Source: Nitrospirota bacterium
GTDB taxonomy: Bacteria; Nitrospirota; Thermodesulfovibrionia; JACRGW01
Length of the DNA stretch: 8,470 bases
Assembly (NCBI GenBank): GCA_016212195.1
Contig: JACRGW010000018.1
Location: 1 to 8,470, forward strand
Direction of reading: 5' to 3'
Under the pieces are notes generated by a model. It was not told the origin of the DNA. It made no database searches and saw nothing but the letters and a program-made list of their open reading frames with translations. Shown here piece by piece: positions 6,374 through 8,470 of the stretch; within the stretch, counting starts at the first letter, position 1; each line of letters starts with the position of its first letter. Made by a program: the position numbers and the translations under genes.

Positions 6374-8122
6374 GTGAAGATATTGCTTATATCACCAGAA
6401 ATTGAAGATTCCCATTTAAGGTTTACAAAAAAGGAGGCTCGTTCCTTCTGGTTCCCAAGGCTGAGTCTCACAACACTCGCATCCTTTGTACGTCCTGATG
6501 ATGAAGTGAAAATTATTGACGAGACCGTTGATAAAATAGATTTCGATATGGACGTCGATCTTGTTGGCATATCCGTAATGACCTATCATGCACCAAGGGC
6601 CTATGAGATATCCGAGAAGTTCAGAAAAAGAGGTATTAAGGTGGTTCTCGGCGGGATACACCCAAGTGCAATGCCTGATGAGGCAGGGCTTCATGCCGAT
6701 TCGGTGGTGATAGGAGAGGCTGATGAGACATGGCCAAAACTATTAGGCGATTTCAAAAGGGGAGAATTGAAGCCTCTTTACAGACAGGTCGGGCTTCCGA
6801 GTTTAGACAATTTGCCATTTCAAAGACTAGATCTCCTTAAGCCTGGTGCTTATATGACCAATAATTGTGTGCAGACAAGCAGGGGATGCCCACATGGATG
6901 TGATTTCTGTTCTGTGACTAAATTCTTTGGAAAAACCTTCCGCTACAGACCTGTAAAGGATGTAATAAAAGAGGTAGAGTCCCTCCCTGGAGACTACCTT
7001 GTCTTTGTAGATGATAATATTGCAGGTAACAGGAGGTATGCAAAGGAGCTCTTCACAGCACTTAAGCCCCTTAAGAAACGCTGGGGCAGTCAGAGCAGTC
7101 TTTCCCTTGCAAATGACCCTGAACTTCTTAGGCTCGCTGCTGATAGTGGTTGCGGTGCCATGTTCGTTGGGATTGAAACATTATCGCAGGATAACCTACA
7201 AGGTGTTAATAAAGGGTTTAATAAGGTTTCTTCTTATCATGATTTGATTCAGCGGTTTAATGATAACGGGATAATGCTGAACGCAGGTATAATATTCGGC
7301 TTTGATAATGATGATGAATCTGTTTTTGAAAAAACGGTTGATTTCCTTATAAAAAACCATATCGGTCTTGTATTATTCAGTATCCTTACCCCTTTACCAG
7401 GTACAGGTTTTTATAAAAAGGTCGAACAGGAAGGAAGGATCATTGATAGAGACTGGACTCATTATGACGGAAGACATATGGTCTTTAAACCAAAGCTTAT
7501 GACCCTGGATTCACTACAGGATGGTTTTTATTGGTCCTACCGACAATTCTATTCCTATGGTTCTATTATAAAGAGAATTCTTCATTCTCCTGAAGATTCC
7601 CTTAAAATATTTTTCCTTAATCGGGGTTACAGGAGAATGGTCTTACGGGCACCAGAGGGAGAATTACCTGCTATTGCAGAGGTTCTAAAAAAACTTCGTG
7701 GTATTATACCTGTAAAAGAACGTTCGGGTTTTATTCACAATACAATTGATTCTATCAAAGATAAGGTTGATGATTTTTCTTCTGAAGTGAGTAATTTTCT
7801 TCAGATAAAAGTTAAAAAGAATGAGATTCTTAACTTAATCCAGGATTATTCTCTTTTGGTAGACCTTGAAGGAACACTTGATAGAAATTCTGCTTTAAGA
7901 CTTAAGAAAATACTTATTAACACTATAAAAAACTTAAAGATGGATATAGTTATTAATTTTGAAAATCTTAAGAGGGCAACACCTATGGCTTTACAGACAT
8001 TATTATCTAACATCCCGAATGAAATAAAACCTCTTAATGTTAGTCCCGTGTTTCAAGAAGTTTTAAAAAATAATTTTGTTTTTGATATTAAGAAAGAGGA
8101 TATTCAAATTCTAAATAAATAA
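6374..8122 (+). CDS. B12-binding radical SAM protein with C-terminal STAS-like extension
   Basis: The 582-residue product starts at GTG, four bases after AAGGAGG (6363-6369) and nine bases after the lipoprotein stop. Residues 1 to about 140 form a cobalamin-binding-type Rossmann domain ('VDLVGISVMTYHAPRAYEI' at 61-79, 'VVLGGIHPS' at 90-98, 'IGEADETWPKLL' at 113-124). It lacks the classical DxHxxG histidine motif, as is common in this class. The radical SAM core (about 165-360) has the cluster motif 'RGCPHGCDFCS' with C172, C176 and C179, then 'FVDDNIAG' and 'MFVGIETL'. The segment about 360-440 ('DWTHYDGRHMVF', 'YWSYRQFYSYGS') resembles the post-core region of the BchE/hopanoid-methylase-like group with DUF4070. 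After a charged linker, about 488-580 resembles a degenerate STAS domain ('LLVDLEGTLDRNSALRLKKI', then 'MDIVINFENLKRA'). A SAM- and B12-dependent methyl transfer or rearrangement is likely; the substrate is unknown. Confidence 0.88.
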   Translation: MKILLISPEIEDSHLRFTKKEARSFWFPRLSLTTLASFVRPDDEVKIIDETVDKIDFDMDVDLVGISVMTYHAPRAYEISEKFRKRGIKVVLGGIHPSAMPDEAGLHADSVVIGEADETWPKLLGDFKRGELKPLYRQVGLPSLDNLPFQRLDLLKPGAYMTNNCVQTSRGCPHGCDFCSVTKFFGKTFRYRPVKDVIKEVESLPGDYLVFVDDNIAGNRRYAKELFTALKPLKKRWGSQSSLSLANDPELLRLAADSGCGAMFVGIETLSQDNLQGVNKGFNKVSSYHDLIQRFNDNGIMLNAGIIFGFDNDDESVFEKTVDFLIKNHIGLVLFSILTPLPGTGFYKKVEQEGRIIDRDWTHYDGRHMVFKPKLMTLDSLQDGFYWSYRQFYSYGSIIKRILHSPEDSLKIFFLNRGYRRMVLRAPEGELPAIAEVLKKLRGIIPVKERSGFIHNTIDSIKDKVDDFSSEVSNFLQIKVKKNEILNLIQDYSLLVDLEGTLDRNSALRLKKILINTIKNLKMDIVINFENLKRATPMALQTLLSNIPNEIKPLNVSPVFQEVLKNNFVFDIKKEDIQILNK

Positions 8123-8470
8123 TAAACTATATATTTATAGTCATAATAATAGATAGTGTTAATATCTTAACAAAGACATAAAGGAAGACAAAAAAAAAGA
8201 AAAACAAGAAACAAAAAGTTATTAAGAAAATCTCTTATGAACAGACAAAAAGCCGTTGCCTAAATCAACAATTTTTTTAAAACATATCAACTTTTTATTA
8301 AGAAAAAACGGGTCCTTTATAAAGAAAAATAAGGGTTTTCCCTTAATAAAATATTTCTTTAAAAATCAATACCTTAATAAAAGAAAAAACGTATAAAATG
8401 TTGCTCACCAAGGGAATATAACCAAAGGAAAACAAACAGCAAGAAGAATTACTAACACATGTTGATAAGG
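8123..8470. other. AT-rich intergenic tail, no convincing complete gene
   Basis: All plus frames are broken by frequent stops. The plus strand is strongly A-rich, with a purine-biased tract at 8173-8218. The 8-mer CTTAATAA or its complement TTATTAAG occurs four times (8219-8226, 8295-8302, 8342-8349, 8373-8380). Small inverted repeats are CTATA-TATT-TATAG (8127-8140), TGTTAA-TATC-TTAACA (8157-8172) and a weak GTTG/CAAC stem followed by seven Ts (8255-8278), which could be a poor plus-strand terminator. A perfect palindrome CTTTATAAAG lies at 8315-8324. Two short open minus-strand frames enter from the right edge. Confidence 0.6.
8321..8345 (-). terminator. Candidate minus-strand intrinsic terminator
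   Basis: The inverted repeat TAAGGG-TTTT-CCCTTA (stems 8330-8335 and 8340-8345) forms a six-pair stem with a four-base loop. Read on the minus strand it is followed directly by TTTTTCTTT (complement of 8321-8329), the layout of a rho-independent terminator. On the plus strand the following bases are ATAAAATATTTC, a much poorer match. The stem is short, so efficiency is uncertain. It would serve a leftward gene lying mostly beyond the window. Confidence 0.4.

Noticed and set aside
7011..7247. Rightward 78-codon frame within the radical SAM gene
   Set aside because: It is fully nested in another frame of a well supported gene and shows no recognisable motif.

Overview
The window looks like chromosomal DNA from a Gram-negative, probably uncultivated bacterium of moderate G+C. 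Arginine is mostly encoded by AGG/AGA and isoleucine often by ATA. An outer-membrane-type lipoprotein, a B12-dependent radical SAM enzyme and a dispersed 'GTCATTGCGAG...AGCGAAGCAATCTC' repeat all fit Nitrospirota or Desulfobacterota-like lineages. This placement is inferred from gene style and remembered family context, not from a phylogenetic marker.

Left edge (1-777): the N-terminal part of an XRE-type helix-turn-helix protein runs leftward off the window. Divergent from it is a 46-codon gene with a good ribosome binding site, encoding a small, very basic RR-repeat protein. A sigma70-like promoter candidate lies before dapA.

Middle (778-5288): four amino-acid biosynthesis genes lie in the same direction. 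dapA and dapB carry out the first two dedicated steps towards diaminopimelate and lysine. argG and argH carry out the last two steps of arginine synthesis. All four are full length with intact active-site motifs. The 180-base dapA-dapB gap is filled by copies of a palindromic interspersed repeat. argG and argH are separated by two bases.

Right part (5285-8122): two less ordinary genes appear translationally coupled to argH. The first encodes a lipoprotein whose mature N-terminus matches the LptM/YifL-type 'CGxKGxP' motif and is followed by three fibronectin type III modules. The second encodes a B12-binding radical SAM protein with an extra C-terminal segment that reads like a degenerate STAS domain and is noticeably AT-rich.

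Right edge (8123-8470): 348 very AT-rich bases without a convincing complete gene. They contain small inverted repeats, including a hairpin whose T-tract is on the minus strand, so a convergent gene may enter from the right.

The dap and arg genes, from dapA or at least from argG, probably form one transcription unit. The lipoprotein and the radical SAM protein are passengers or functionally linked members of it. No defence system, CRISPR array, transposase or RNA gene was recognised. The most novel points are the radical SAM-STAS-like fusion and the LptM-headed FN3 lipoprotein.
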